The notes: generated by a model from the sequence alone, not told the origin. Shown: positions 6,826-16,728, counted from the first letter of the stretch. The stretch: DNA of 26,021 bases from an uncultured Lachnospiraceae bacterium (GCA_910577765.1 CAJTOV010000031.1:2815-28835), one strand, 5' to 3'. Translations and numbers: made by a program.

Positions 6826-8052
6826 ATGAAAAAGAAGAGATTATCAGCACTTATGTTAGCAGCAGGACTGGCACTGACCGCATGTTCCGGCGGGAATGAT
6901 TCCGCCCCCACCACAGCAGCAGACAAGGCGCCGGCGGACACAGCCGCGGCAGGCAGCGAGAAAAGCGGGCAGGGTGAGGCAGCCGGAGGGGAAGCAGCCC
7001 CAGCCGGCGGTGAGCTGGTGCTGGGTTTTGCGGTGCCTCTGACCGGAACCTCCGCAGCCGGCGGCGAGATCGTCCGCAACGGCTTACAGATGGCAGTGGA
7101 TGAGATCAACGAAGCCGGCGGCATTGACGGCAAATGGACCATCCGCCTGATCACCGAGGACAACCAGAATGACCCGTCTACCTCGGTCAATGTTATGGAA
7201 AAGCTGTGCAACCAGGACAATGCCAATGTGGTGATTTCCTCTACGGCAAGCTCCTGCTGCCTGGCAGATATGGAAGTGACCAAAGCGGCCAAATGTCCGG
7301 AGCTGGCTCCTGCATCCACGGCAGCTTCCCTGACCGAGCAGGGCAATGAGTATTTCTTCCGTACAGCCGTTACCGACAGCAGCAATGTGGTCTGCCTGTA
7401 TGACTATTTCACCGGCACCATGAAGGGTTCCAAAATCGCCGTGCTCTATGAGTCCAATGACTTCGGCAACGGCGGCTACCAGCTTCTTCAGGATTATGCA
7501 GGCCAGTACAATGTGGAGATTATTGATGCCCAGGCCTACAATGTGGGGGATGTGGATTTCAGCGTGCAGCTGACCCAGTTTAAGGAGGAGGCGCCGGATG
7601 CCATCTTCGTGTGGGGCCATTATGAGGAAGTGACCATTATGTGCAAGCAGATGGCACAGTATGAGGTGGAGATTCCGGTCATGGGTACCGGCTACAACAG
7701 CCCCTATTTGACTGAGATGGGCGGAGAGTTTGTGGAGGGAATCATGCTTTCCACCTGCTACACCACCGCGGACCCGGACGAGAAGGTCCAGGCCTTTGAC
7801 GCCAAATACACGGAGCTTTACAAGGCTGCCTACGACCAGAACGCTCCCCAGGCCTATGATACGGTCTACATGATTGCCGACGCCGTAACCCGGGCCCAGA
7901 GCGTGGACCGGGAAGCCATCCAGAAGGCCCTGACGGAAGTGAAGGATTTCGACGGCCTTACGGGTGTCATGAATTTTGACGAAAAGAACAACGTCAGCAA
8001 GACCTGCAAGATGATCAAAATCGAGAACGGACAGCAGGTGTTGTGCGACTAA
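6826..8052 (+). CDS. ABC importer substrate-binding lipoprotein, branched-chain amino acid (HAAT) type
   Basis: The extracellular, membrane-tethered receptor of the importer. It is a 408-residue protein starting at ATG 6826 behind AAGGAGGAAGG. The signal peptide ends in the lipobox LTAC, with Cys20 lipidated, followed by an Ala/Gly/Glu-rich linker to about residue 60. The type-I binding-protein fold follows (LVLGFAVPLTGTSAAGGEIVRNGLQMAVDEINEAGG). Its ligand-contacting segments are ISSTASSC and PASTAAS, where LivK-type proteins hold the carboxylate and amino groups of the ligand. Family assignment is firm, but the substrate is not: HAAT receptors also bind aromatic acids, amides and short carboxylates. 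The downstream dehydrogenase makes a hydroaromatic or related acid a reasonable guess. Confidence 0.9.
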   Translation: MKKKRLSALMLAAGLALTACSGGNDSAPTTAADKAPADTAAAGSEKSGQGEAAGGEAAPAGGELVLGFAVPLTGTSAAGGEIVRNGLQMAVDEINEAGGIDGKWTIRLITEDNQNDPSTSVNVMEKLCNQDNANVVISSTASSCCLADMEVTKAAKCPELAPASTAASLTEQGNEYFFRTAVTDSSNVVCLYDYFTGTMKGSKIAVLYESNDFGNGGYQLLQDYAGQYNVEIIDAQAYNVGDVDFSVQLTQFKEEAPDAIFVWGHYEEVTIMCKQMAQYEVEIPVMGTGYNSPYLTEMGGEFVEGIMLSTCYTTADPDEKVQAFDAKYTELYKAAYDQNAPQAYDTVYMIADAVTRAQSVDREAIQKALTEVKDFDGLTGVMNFDEKNNVSKTCKMIKIENGQQVLCD

Positions 8053-8077
8053 GGAACTGAAAGGAGGAAACGGATTC

Positions 8078-8944
8078 ATGTTTATCCAACAGCTTCTGAA
8101 TGGACTGACCATGGGCAGCATTTATGCCCTGCTGGCCGTGGGCGTGTCCATGATCTATAAAGCAATGGGCATGATGAATTTTGCCCATGGGGATACCATC
8201 ATGCTGTCGGCATTTTTCTGCCTGACCATCTACAGCGCAGGGCTTCCTCTGTGGGCGGCAATCCTGATTGCCCCCTTTATCTCGGCGGCCCTGGGACTCT
8301 GCCTGGAACGGTTTGTGTACCGTAAGCTGGAATATGGGTCCTTTTCCAACCTTCTGATTGCCACGGTAGGAGTATCGTTTATTATGAAGAATTCCGCAGT
8401 GGGCATCTGGGGCGCCCAGAAGCACAACTTCCCGCCTCTGTTCAGCATGAAGCCCATTCACATCGGAAGCTTCACCATCCTGCCCCAGTGTATCGGCATG
8501 CTGGCCATTGCCGCCTTCTTTGTGGGGGTATTGCAGCTGTTCTTCTATAAGACGAAGATCGGAAAATGCATGCGTGCGGCAGCTTCCAACGCCGAGGGGG
8601 CAACCATGATGGGCATCAACGTGTCCTTCACCCGGTTTCTGACCTTCGGAATCAGCGCGGCCTTTGCGGCGGTGGCAGGGATTCTCATGTCCCCCATCTT
8701 CTATGTAAGTACCACCATGGCCACCAACGTGGCTACCAAGGGATTTGCGGCAGCCATTCTGGGAGGCTTTGGCAGCATCACCGGAGGCTTTGTGGGGGGA
8801 CTGATCCTGGGAATCATTGAGGCCATCGGCGGCGCTTACATTGCCACGGCCTACAAGGATGTGATCTCCTTTGTGGTGCTGATCCTGGTGCTGTATTTCT
8901 GCCCCAACGGTCTCTTCGGCAAGAAGACCGAGCAGAAGATGTAA
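8078..8944 (+). CDS. livH: ABC importer permease, LivH type
   Basis: First of two membrane subunits of the importer, 288 residues and very hydrophobic, with about eight membrane segments. It begins FIQQLLNGLTMGSIYALLAVGVSMIY, the standard LivH opening, followed by GMMNFAHGD. The cytoplasmic ATPase-contact loop is near KIGKCMRAAASNAEGATMMGIN, and the conserved glycine-rich AAILGGFGSITGGFVGGLILG is near the C-terminus. GGAGG lies ten bases before ATG 8078. It follows the receptor gene by 25 bases, so it is in the same operon. The symbol reflects family only; transport of branched-chain amino acids is not shown. Confidence 0.9.
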   Translation: MFIQQLLNGLTMGSIYALLAVGVSMIYKAMGMMNFAHGDTIMLSAFFCLTIYSAGLPLWAAILIAPFISAALGLCLERFVYRKLEYGSFSNLLIATVGVSFIMKNSAVGIWGAQKHNFPPLFSMKPIHIGSFTILPQCIGMLAIAAFFVGVLQLFFYKTKIGKCMRAAASNAEGATMMGINVSFTRFLTFGISAAFAAVAGILMSPIFYVSTTMATNVATKGFAAAILGGFGSITGGFVGGLILGIIEAIGGAYIATAYKDVISFVVLILVLYFCPNGLFGKKTEQKM

Positions 8945-8956
8945 GGAGGGAACCCT

Positions 8957-9952
8957 ATGAATACCAATGTAAAATCCGGCTCTCTGGTGAAATGGGCAGT
9001 GACGGCCCTGGCGGTGATCCTGCTGCCCCTGGTGCTGCCCAACAGCTACTTTATCCGTGTGCTGGACCTGGTGGGGATCTACATCCTGCTGTCCACCGGC
9101 TCCAATATTCTCACGGGCTTTGCAGGCCAGCTTTCCATGGGCCAGGCAGCCTTCTACGGGGTAGGGGCCTACACCACCGGTCTCATCGGCATGTATCTGG
9201 GCTGGGGCTTCTGGCAGACCCTGCCCTGCGCCATTGGGGTTGCCTGCATTTTCGGCCTGGTGCTGGCTATTCCGGCCCTGCGGCTGAAAGGGGGCTATCT
9301 GACACTGCTTACCATCGGCTTCGGTGAAATCTTCCGGCTGGTGATGAACAACTGGGTCAGCTTTACCCGGGGGCCTTCGGGGATTACCGGCATCAGGACG
9401 GTCAGTATCTTCGGCTTTGAGCTGGCCACCAAGACCCAGTGGTATTATTTCATCTTTGCCATTGCGGCCCTGGGACTTTTGTACCAGCGGATTCTCATGC
9501 AGAGCCGGGTGGGCCGTGCCTTTATCGCCATCCGGGAGGATGACCAGGTAGCGGAACTGACCGGTATCGACATTACCCGCTACAAGATCATGGCCTTTAT
9601 TACCAGCGCCGTTTACTCTGCCGTTGCCGGGGTTCTGTATGCCCATTTGACCGGCTACATCAGTCCCGATTCCTTTACGGCCAATGAGTCCAACTTTATT
9701 CTCTGGGCAGCCATTATCGGCGGTCTGGGTACTTATCTGGGGCCGGTGGTAGGCGGTTTTGTCATGGTGGTATTTCCCGAGGCGCTCCGGGCCCTGGGTT
9801 CTCTGCGGCTGGTGATCTTCGGGGTGATCCTGATGCTGGTGATCATTTACTATCCCAAGGGCATGGTGCCTTTCTTCCAGCAGCTGGGAAACCGGATGGG
9901 GGACAGATTCCATAAAGGCGCCCGAAAGCCCCGGAAAGAAGGAGGCGAATGA
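8957..9952 (+). CDS. livM: ABC importer permease, LivM type
   Basis: Second membrane subunit, 331 residues. The N-terminal part matches LivM proteins (YFIRVLDLVGIYILLSTGSNILTGFAGQLSMGQAAFYGVGAY). The ATPase-facing loop is SRVGRAFIAIREDDQVAELTGIDITRYK, and the C-terminal segment is FILWAAIIGGLGTYLGPVVGGF. A basic tail (HKGARKPRKEGG) ends the protein. AAGGAGGG precedes the start; the stop is one base from the start of the ATPase gene, which suggests tightly coupled translation. Confidence 0.9.
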   Translation: MNTNVKSGSLVKWAVTALAVILLPLVLPNSYFIRVLDLVGIYILLSTGSNILTGFAGQLSMGQAAFYGVGAYTTGLIGMYLGWGFWQTLPCAIGVACIFGLVLAIPALRLKGGYLTLLTIGFGEIFRLVMNNWVSFTRGPSGITGIRTVSIFGFELATKTQWYYFIFAIAALGLLYQRILMQSRVGRAFIAIREDDQVAELTGIDITRYKIMAFITSAVYSAVAGVLYAHLTGYISPDSFTANESNFILWAAIIGGLGTYLGPVVGGFVMVVFPEALRALGSLRLVIFGVILMLVIIYYPKGMVPFFQQLGNRMGDRFHKGARKPRKEGGE

Positions 9953-9953
9953 G

Positions 9954-10720
9954 ATGGCACTGCTGACACTGGACCATATATCCAAAACCTTTGGAGGACT
10001 CAATGCGGTCTCCGATTTTTCCATGGAGATTGAGCAGGGGCAGATCTGCGCCCTGATCGGTCCCAACGGAGCGGGAAAGACTACGGTGTTCAATATGATC
10101 ACCGGGGTGTACCAGCTTTCCGGCGGCTCCATCTCCTTTGACGGACAGAATCTGAAAGGGGTGGCTCCCCATGACATCGTGAAGCTGGGCATTGCCCGGA
10201 CCTACCAGAATATCCGTCTGTTCAAGAAAGCCACGGCCCTGGAGAACGTGATGACCGGTTTCCACTGCCGGACAAAGGCCAACATGTTCAGCATTGTGTT
10301 CCGGAGAAAGAAAACCCTGGAAGAGGATGCCCGCATCCGGGCGGAAAGTGAGAGGATTCTGGATTATCTGGGGATGCTGGACAAGAAGAATGAGATGGCA
10401 GGCAGCCTGCCTTACGGCCACCAGCGGCTTCTGGAGATTGCCAGGGCCCTGGCCACCCAGCCAAAGCTGCTTTTGCTGGATGAGCCTGCCGCAGGCATGA
10501 ACAGCGACGAGAAGAAGGAGCTGATTGCCATTATCCAGAAGATCCGGAAGGATTTTGACCTGACGGTACTGCTGGTGGAGCATGACATGGAACTGGTCAT
10601 GAATATTTCCGAGTTCATCACCGTGCTTAATTACGGGGCAAAGATTGCCCAGGGTTCTCCCGGGGAGGTACAGAAGAACCAGCTGGTGATTGAGGCATAT
10701 CTGGGAAAGGGGGAGCGTAA

Positions 10721-10724
<4 letters not shown>
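9954..10724 (+). CDS. livG: ABC importer ATPase, LivG type
   Basis: One of two ATP-hydrolysing subunits that drive the importer, 256 residues. Walker A is GPNGAGKTT (about residues 37-45), the Q-loop is in ARTYQNIRLF, and the family-typical signature LPYGHQRLLEIARAL stands in place of LSGGQ. Walker B is LLLLDEPAAGM and the switch is LVEHDME. The long insert between the Q-loop and signature (CRTKANMFSIVFRRKKTLEED) is characteristic of LivG. Its last codons overlap the next gene by four bases (ATGA at 10721). Confidence 0.93.
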
Positions 10725-11446
<722 letters not shown>

Positions 11447-11452
11447 CAGACA

Positions 11453-12349
11453 GTGGAACTGAACCATATTAAAATGAATATTGATACGGGGCTGGTGCTG
11501 AATATCGGATACCCTATGAAGAACAGCAATGCGCCCATTGCCTACAACAGCCTGTTCGCGTCCAGGAACATGAACATGCTGATGCTGCCCCTGGAGGTGC
11601 CAAGGGGCGGTCTTTCGGACCTTCTGTCGGCCTGCCGCACCATGAATGTCCGTTATCTGTGTCCCACCATGCCCCACAAGGGGGATATTATTCCCCTTCT
11701 GGACGATGTGGATGAGCTGTCCCGGGTCTTCCATTCGGTCAACGCGGTGAAGATCGACCCCGACGGCACCAGCCACGGGGTGGGCATGGACGGCCGGGGC
11801 ACGGTCAACGCCCTGCTGGCTGCCGGAGTGAAGCTTGACGGGGCACGGGTGATGTTGGTGGGGGCAGGCGCCATCTGCGGGGTCATCGGGGTGGAGCTTT
11901 CCCGCCAGGGAGTAAAGGAGCTGGAGATTCTTAACCGGACCAGAGACAAGGCCCAGGCCATTGCAGAGAAGCTGAACGCCCATACGTCCATGAAGGCCGC
12001 GGCCGACACCATGGATGCCGCCAGTCTGGCCAGGGGGGCGGAAAGGGCCGATATCCTGATCCAGGCCACGCCTCTGGGCATGAAGGGGTATGGGGCGGAT
12101 TACCAGGATCTGTCCTTTATTGACCGGCTTCCCGGCCATGCCACGGTGATGGATGTGGTGCTGAATCCTTCCGTGACCGCCATCCGCAGAAAAGCCATGG
12201 AGCGGGGCCTTGCCACCGTGCCGGGGATGGAGATGCTGCTGGGGCAGATGGATGCCATTTTCGGGTATCTGTGGGATGTGAAGCTGACCCGTGAGGATAA
12301 GGAGGCATGCGCGGATGCCCTGTGTGCCCATCTGGGAGTAGAACGGTAA
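11453..12349 (+). CDS. Divergent shikimate dehydrogenase-like oxidoreductase
   Basis: A 298-residue AroE/YdiB-superfamily protein starting at GTG 11453, eleven bases after AAGGAGG and six after the livF stop. The N-terminal substrate domain has IGYPMKNSNAPIAYN in place of the usual GxPxxxSxSPxxHN, and keeps the catalytic Lys76 in TMPHKGD. The usual NTD motif is GMD here, so Asp113 is kept but Asn and Thr are not, and 'GAVNT' is reduced to NAV. The Rossmann loop is VGAGAICG (136-143) rather than GAGGAaRA, followed by N161-R-T, which normally marks NADP use. ATPLGM and the C-terminal MEMLLGQMDAIF are family-like. Expected chemistry is NAD(P)-linked oxidation or reduction of a cyclic hydroxy acid. 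Substitutions at substrate-binding positions, and operon membership with an importer, suggest a catabolic enzyme rather than the biosynthetic AroE. Confidence 0.82.
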   Translation: MELNHIKMNIDTGLVLNIGYPMKNSNAPIAYNSLFASRNMNMLMLPLEVPRGGLSDLLSACRTMNVRYLCPTMPHKGDIIPLLDDVDELSRVFHSVNAVKIDPDGTSHGVGMDGRGTVNALLAAGVKLDGARVMLVGAGAICGVIGVELSRQGVKELEILNRTRDKAQAIAEKLNAHTSMKAAADTMDAASLARGAERADILIQATPLGMKGYGADYQDLSFIDRLPGHATVMDVVLNPSVTAIRRKAMERGLATVPGMEMLLGQMDAIFGYLWDVKLTREDKEACADALCAHLGVER

Positions 12350-12358
12350 GAAAAAAAG

Positions 12359-12388
12359 AAGCTTCCGCCTGCAGGCGGAAGCTTTTCT
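12359..12388. terminator. Bidirectional terminator between convergent genes
   Basis: A perfect inverted repeat with arms AAGCTTCCGCC (12359-12369) and GGCGGAAGCTT (12374-12384) around TGCA. It is flanked by seven A on the left (12351-12357) and TTTTCT on the right. It can therefore stop transcripts arriving from both sides: the transporter operon from the left and the DUF4364 gene from the right. Confidence 0.9.
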
Positions 12389-12395
12389 CACATGA

Positions 12396-12920
12396 TTATT
12401 CGCTGCTCATAAGGGTCTTCATGACAAAGGCGTAGATTTCCTGGCTGCGGTCCTTCCAGCGGGAGCACATAAGCTCGGCCTGTTCCTTGTCCGGCACGGA
12501 AAGGTCCAGGTCGATCAGGGTGCTGCGGCCTTCCCGGACTTCGCAGTGGACGATATAGTCCTGGCTGGTGGATTTGTAGTAGTCGGCCAGGGTGCCGATC
12601 TCGTTGCGCATGCGGAAGCGGTTTTCCTTTAAGTACCTGTCCATGTCCTCCACAATGGCCGGGGAGATATTCTTGCCGAAGAAGCTTAAGGTGTCTTCCC
12701 CTTCCCGGGTGATCTCGTAGCGGGTGCTGTTATGGGTGGACTCGGTGCGGATCAGCCCGGATTCCTGAAGCTCATTCAGGGCCTGCTGAAGGGTAAAATA
12801 GCTGGCATATTCGTGCTGCAGGAAAAAGTCTGTCAGCTGGGCATTGGTCAAAGGAAAATTAACCTGCTTAAGCATGTAAAGATTCATTAACTTGTAGAGT
12901 GTCATTGGGTCCGATAGCAT
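12396..12920 (-). CDS. DUF4364 family winged-helix protein
   Basis: A 174-residue cytoplasmic protein of the DUF4364 family found across Clostridia, read on the minus strand from ATG 12918-12920. The N-terminal half has a winged-helix arrangement (TLYKLMNLYMLKQVNFPLTNAQLTDFFLQ ... TLQQALNELQESGLI ... RYEITREGEDTLSFF), with recognition helix and wing, so it probably binds DNA. The C-terminal half (YIVHCEVREG ... LIDLDLSVPDKEQAELMCSRWK) is an alpha-beta domain of unknown role. The ribosome binding site is weak (GGAAC three bases away); a second in-frame ATG five codons later is an alternative. It faces the transporter operon across a shared terminator and diverges from the DUF5717 gene over overlapping promoters, so it could regulate that operon. 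The biological role is not established. Confidence 0.85.
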   Translation of the reverse strand: MLSDPMTLYKLMNLYMLKQVNFPLTNAQLTDFFLQHEYASYFTLQQALNELQESGLIRTESTHNSTRYEITREGEDTLSFFGKNISPAIVEDMDRYLKENRFRMRNEIGTLADYYKSTSQDYIVHCEVREGRSTLIDLDLSVPDKEQAELMCSRWKDRSQEIYAFVMKTLMSSE

Positions 12921-12949
12921 AGTTCCATCACTTTCACAACTTTTTCTTA

Positions 12950-12978
12950 ATCATACCAATTTAATTCTTTTAAATCAA
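12950..12978 (-). promoter_or_regulatory. Sigma-A promoter of the DUF4364 gene
   Basis: Read on the minus strand: TTGATT (12978-12973), 17 bases, TATGAT (12955-12950). Both boxes match consensus at four or more positions with ideal spacing. Its -35 overlaps by one base the likely -35 of the divergent promoter. Confidence 0.7.
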
Positions 12979-12996
12979 GAGAAAATATGCTAAGAT
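12968..12996 (+). promoter_or_regulatory. Likely promoter of the DUF5717-DUF5716-TPR operon
   Basis: TAAGAT at 12991-12996 is preceded by TG one base upstream (TGcTAAGAT), an extended -10. The -35, TTTTAA at 12968-12973, is weak at 17-base spacing. It is back to back with the DUF4364 promoter, so the two polymerases would compete for overlapping -35 regions. Confidence 0.5.
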
Positions 12997-13062
12997 AGAT
13001 AGATATTCAGCAATATTTGTTGATTTTTGTATTCCGGAGGCCTCCAGAAGGGGATTTTCCGG

Positions 13063-16000
13063 GTGAAAGTGGGAGAAATGAGAGAAAGAATTAACCGTCT
13101 TGCGAAGGGGATCGTAGATGCGGAAGTTCCGGTGGCCGTGGTGGAGCCGGAGCAGATTTCCGGGACGATCCTTGCAGGTGAGCTGGTAAATTATGAACTG
13201 TATATCAAAGACCAGGCGGGCAGGTATATCAAGGGGCTGGTGTATTCCTCCAATATCCGTGTCCGTCTGAAGAATCGGGCATTTGGCGGCATCCGCAACC
13301 GGATTCCCTATGAGGTGGATACCACGTATCTGACCCAGGGGGATGTGATTGAGGGGGCCTTTTATCTGGTAACGGACGGTGGGGAGCGGAAGGTTCCCTA
13401 TTCCTTTGGGGTGGAGCTGGGAAGCTCCGGCAAGCTTCTGGACGCCTTAAAGACTCCCCAGGATTATGGGGAGGTGGCCCGCATGGATTTGGAGCTGGCC
13501 CTGCGGATCTATGATTTCCAGGATTTTTCCGAGGCGCCTTTTATGCAGGACCTTCATGTCCGTACCCTGTATGACGGTCTCAGGACCGGCACCAACCGGC
13601 AGAATCTGCTGGAGGAGTTTCTGGTGGGCATCGGGGCCAAGGAGCCGGTGGCGCTGGTCTGCGACCAGAAGCCATGGGTCTTCCAGGAGGTCCGGGAGCT
13701 TTTAAAGGAACAGCTGGAGATCGGGCGCAGCGGCTGGGGGTATATCCAGTTCAGTGTGTCCGCGGAGGGAGAGTTTCTGGAGCTTCCCAGAACCAGCTTT
13801 ACTTCCCAGGATTTCCAGGACCAGGTCTGCCGGGTGCCCTGCCAGGTGAATCCGGCCTATCTTCACGGCGGAAGGAATCTGGGAGGCATCCGGATCGAGA
13901 CCATACGGGAGCATTTTTTCATCCCGGTGGAGGCCTGGGGCGGGGAAGAGCAGGGCACCAGGCAGGGACGGCAAAAACGCCAGGACTTTGGCCGGTATCT
14001 GTCCCTGCGGCTGGACTATGAGCTGGGAGACTGTCAGGACAGGCTTCTGGAAAGCCAGATGCGCCAGGAGGCCGAGAGCCTGCAAAGAGAATACGGGGAG
14101 ACGGCCTGGAACCTTCTGATCCAGGCGGAGCTTGCCATGTGGGAGGGCCGGGAGGAGACGGCCGTGTCCTGCCTGGACGGGGCCAGGAAGGAAGTGCTGG
14201 ACCAGCGCCAGGAGCAGGTGGAGCTGTTCTGCTTCTACCAGTATCTGACCATGGTGGTCAGAAAGAAGGAGGGAATGCGGGATGCCCTGGTCCGCCAGGT
14301 AAAGAAGTATGTGCTGGAGGAGCAGAAGCACCCCCATTTGTATCTTCTGTGGCTGAAGCTGGAGCCGGCCAAAAAGGCAAATCCGGCGGAGATGCTGGGC
14401 CAGATGCGTGCCCTGTTCAAGCATGGCAGCCGCAGTCCGTTCCTTTACGGGGCCGCTTTTCAGCTGTACCGGCAGAATCCCGGTCTCATGGCCTCCATGG
14501 GGGCTTTCGAGCTGCAGGTCATGGTGTTTGCCGCCAGGAAGGGGATTCTGGAGGGGGAGCTGGCCAGAAGAAGCGCCCAGCTTTCCGGGGTCACCCGCAG
14601 TTATCACAGGCTTTATGAGCGGCTGCTGGTCTTCCTGTACCGGCAGTTTCAGGACAAGGATTTCTTAAGCCAGGCCTGCGGGATGATGATCCGGGGGGAC
14701 TGCCGCCAGGAGCGGTATTTTCCCTGGTACCGGAAGGCCCTGGAGGAGGGGATCAGCCTGACACGGCTTTATGAGTATTTCCTTTACTCCCTTCCGGCGG
14801 ATTATGATGCCCTGCTGCCCCAGGAGGTGCTCATGTATTTCTCCTACGAGAAATCCATGGATGAGGCCAGCCGGCTGGTGCTTTATGCCAACATTGTCCA
14901 GTATATGGACCCGGAGAAGAATCTGTACCGGCAGTATGAGCGGGAGATCCAGCAGTTTACCATGGAGCAGCTTCTGAAATCCCGGGTGGATGAGCGGCTG
15001 GTGATTCTGTACCGGCACATGGTATATAAGGAAATGATCGACAGGAACGTGGCCTATGTGCTGCCTGCGGTGTTGAAATCCTTCCGCCTGGAGGTGGACA
15101 ATCCCAGAATCCGCAGTGTGATTGTCTGCTACGGAGAACTGGAAACCGAGGATGTGTATCCGGTCCGGGACGGGGTGGTGTATCTTCCCCTGTTTCTGGA
15201 AAGCGCGGTGGTTCTGTTCCAGGACGGGGCAGGCAACCGGTACGCAAACGTTCCCGGCAGAATGCAGGCTGCCATGGACCAGGTGGATGCGGCAGAACTG
15301 GAAAAGCGGTGCTATGAGATCTGTCCGGACCATCCCATGCTGCGGCTGGAGGAATGCGAAGCCATCCTGAAGGCCGGAGTATCGGGACCGGCAGACGAGA
15401 ACACTCTGAAGAGAATCCATGTGGGCATGAAGCTCCATCCGCTGTACCGGAGACGGATTCTGGCCCAGATGATCGCCTATCACCAGCGGCGGGTGGAGCA
15501 GGGGGAGGCGGCTTCCCAGGATGTGGAGTATCTGCTGAACCTAAACCTGGAGCAGCTGGACCGGCAGGAGCGGGCCGGGGTCTGCGAGACCCTGATCGAC
15601 CAGGGGTACATGGGGGAGGCCTACCGGATTCTGTGCCGGTACGGCTGGGAGCGGGTCCGCAGCGGCCGGCTTGTAAAGCTGTGCAGCCACCTGGCCGGAA
15701 ATCGCCGGTCCGGGGAGGATGAGGTCCTTTTACAGACCGGCTGCCGGCTGTTTTCCCAGGGAAAGTATGACCAGGTGCTGCTGGAGTATCTGTGCCGGTA
15801 TTTCAACGGCTCGGCAAAGCAGATGTTCCGGATTCTGGGCCAGGGGGTCCGGGACCGGGCGGATGTCCGGGACATGCCGGAGCGGCTGCTGGCCCAGATG
15901 GTATTTACCGGAAATACGGACCATATGGACCAGGTATTTGACTGGTACACCTCCGGGAAACGGATCAACGACAGTCTGGTGAAGGCTTACTTTACCATGA

Positions 16001-16650
16001 AGTCTTCGGACTATTTCCTGCGGGAGAAGCCTACGGACGGCAGGGTATTCGCCTATCTGGAAGGGGCGGTCCAGACCACTGCGGACAAGACCCGGGTTCC
16101 CACCATCTACCTGCTGGCCCTGGCACGGTATTATGCTACCCTGGAGGCCATGAATGAGGAGCAGAGGGCCCTGTGCCAGACCATTATGGACATTCTTATG
16201 GAAGAGGGGCGTATCTTTGCCTGGATGAAGGATCTGGGCGGCCAGATTTCCATGCCGGATTCGGTGATGGACCAGGTGATCGTGGAGTATCACAGCAGCC
16301 GGGATGCCAGGCCGGAGCTTCTGATCCGGATTCTGCCGGAGGAGGAAGAGTATCACCCGGACCAGCTGAGACGTGTGTATCCGGGAATCTTTGTGCGGCA
16401 GAAGGTGCTGTTTGAGGGAGAGCTTCTGGAATACCAGATTTACGAGCTTCAGGACGGGGAGCGGGTTCTGGTCAAGGAAGGGGGGCTCTCCTGCAACCCG
16501 GACCACAAGGGCCCCGGCGGCAGCCGTTACGCGGCGCTTAACGAGATGGGACTGTGTCTCTCCTTACAGGAGGAGGCAAAGCTGAAAAAGAAGATGATAA
16601 AATATCTGACAGATACGGCGGTACTGGAGGAGCTGTTCACCCTGATGTAG
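13063..16650 (+). CDS. DUF5717 family giant helical-repeat protein
   Basis: A 1,195-residue protein without signal peptide or membrane helix, so cytoplasmic. I recognise it as the DUF5717 type seen in Lachnospiraceae; no function is known to me. Residues about 20-140 form a beta-rich module (ISGTILAGELVNYELYIKD ... GLVYSSNIRVRLKNRAFGG ... LTQGDVIEGAFYLVTDGG) that reads like an immunoglobulin-like sandwich. From about 340 to 1050 it is alpha-helical and rich in Leu, Tyr, Arg and Glu, with repeats like those of TPR solenoids. A short beta region (FVRQKVLFEGELLEYQIYEL) and a Lys-rich helix close the chain. GTG 13063 follows AAGGGG by nine bases; ATG 13078 is an alternative and the frame is open back to a TTG at 13027. 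It heads an operon with an Hsp70-like and a TPR protein, so a scaffold or client-binding role is plausible. Confidence 0.82.
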   Translation: MKVGEMRERINRLAKGIVDAEVPVAVVEPEQISGTILAGELVNYELYIKDQAGRYIKGLVYSSNIRVRLKNRAFGGIRNRIPYEVDTTYLTQGDVIEGAFYLVTDGGERKVPYSFGVELGSSGKLLDALKTPQDYGEVARMDLELALRIYDFQDFSEAPFMQDLHVRTLYDGLRTGTNRQNLLEEFLVGIGAKEPVALVCDQKPWVFQEVRELLKEQLEIGRSGWGYIQFSVSAEGEFLELPRTSFTSQDFQDQVCRVPCQVNPAYLHGGRNLGGIRIETIREHFFIPVEAWGGEEQGTRQGRQKRQDFGRYLSLRLDYELGDCQDRLLESQMRQEAESLQREYGETAWNLLIQAELAMWEGREETAVSCLDGARKEVLDQRQEQVELFCFYQYLTMVVRKKEGMRDALVRQVKKYVLEEQKHPHLYLLWLKLEPAKKANPAEMLGQMRALFKHGSRSPFLYGAAFQLYRQNPGLMASMGAFELQVMVFAARKGILEGELARRSAQLSGVTRSYHRLYERLLVFLYRQFQDKDFLSQACGMMIRGDCRQERYFPWYRKALEEGISLTRLYEYFLYSLPADYDALLPQEVLMYFSYEKSMDEASRLVLYANIVQYMDPEKNLYRQYEREIQQFTMEQLLKSRVDERLVILYRHMVYKEMIDRNVAYVLPAVLKSFRLEVDNPRIRSVIVCYGELETEDVYPVRDGVVYLPLFLESAVVLFQDGAGNRYANVPGRMQAAMDQVDAAELEKRCYEICPDHPMLRLEECEAILKAGVSGPADENTLKRIHVGMKLHPLYRRRILAQMIAYHQRRVEQGEAASQDVEYLLNLNLEQLDRQERAGVCETLIDQGYMGEAYRILCRYGWERVRSGRLVKLCSHLAGNRRSGEDEVLLQTGCRLFSQGKYDQVLLEYLCRYFNGSAKQMFRILGQGVRDRADVRDMPERLLAQMVFTGNTDHMDQVFDWYTSGKRINDSLVKAYFTMKSSDYFLREKPTDGRVFAYLEGAVQTTADKTRVPTIYLLALARYYATLEAMNEEQRALCQTIMDILMEEGRIFAWMKDLGGQISMPDSVMDQVIVEYHSSRDARPELLIRILPEEEEYHPDQLRRVYPGIFVRQKVLFEGELLEYQIYELQDGERVLVKEGGLSCNPDHKGPGGSRYAALNEMGLCLSLQEEAKLKKKMIKYLTDTAVLEELFTLM

Positions 16651-16664
16651 CCTTCCGGTCCAGA

Positions 16665-16692
16665 CCGGTTTCCCGGAGCAGTTGGAAACCGG
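16665..16692 (+). other. Intercistronic RNA hairpin
   Basis: CCGGTTTCC (16665-16673) pairs perfectly with GGAAACCGG (16684-16692) around a 10-base loop. An alternative pairing uses CTTCCGGT (16652-16659) with ACCGGAAG (16688-16695). No T-run follows, so it is more likely a stability or processing element separating the expression of the long first gene from the next two. Confidence 0.45.
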
Positions 16693-16728
16693 AAGCAGAC
16701 ACCGGATACATACGCCGAGGACTGCCGG

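Noticed and set aside
8015..10192. A 725-codon open frame on the minus strand opposite livH and livM
   Set aside because: It mirrors two clear membrane-protein genes, is rich in His, Gln, Gly and Pro as antisense frames in GC-rich DNA are, has no domain I recognise and no ribosome binding site.
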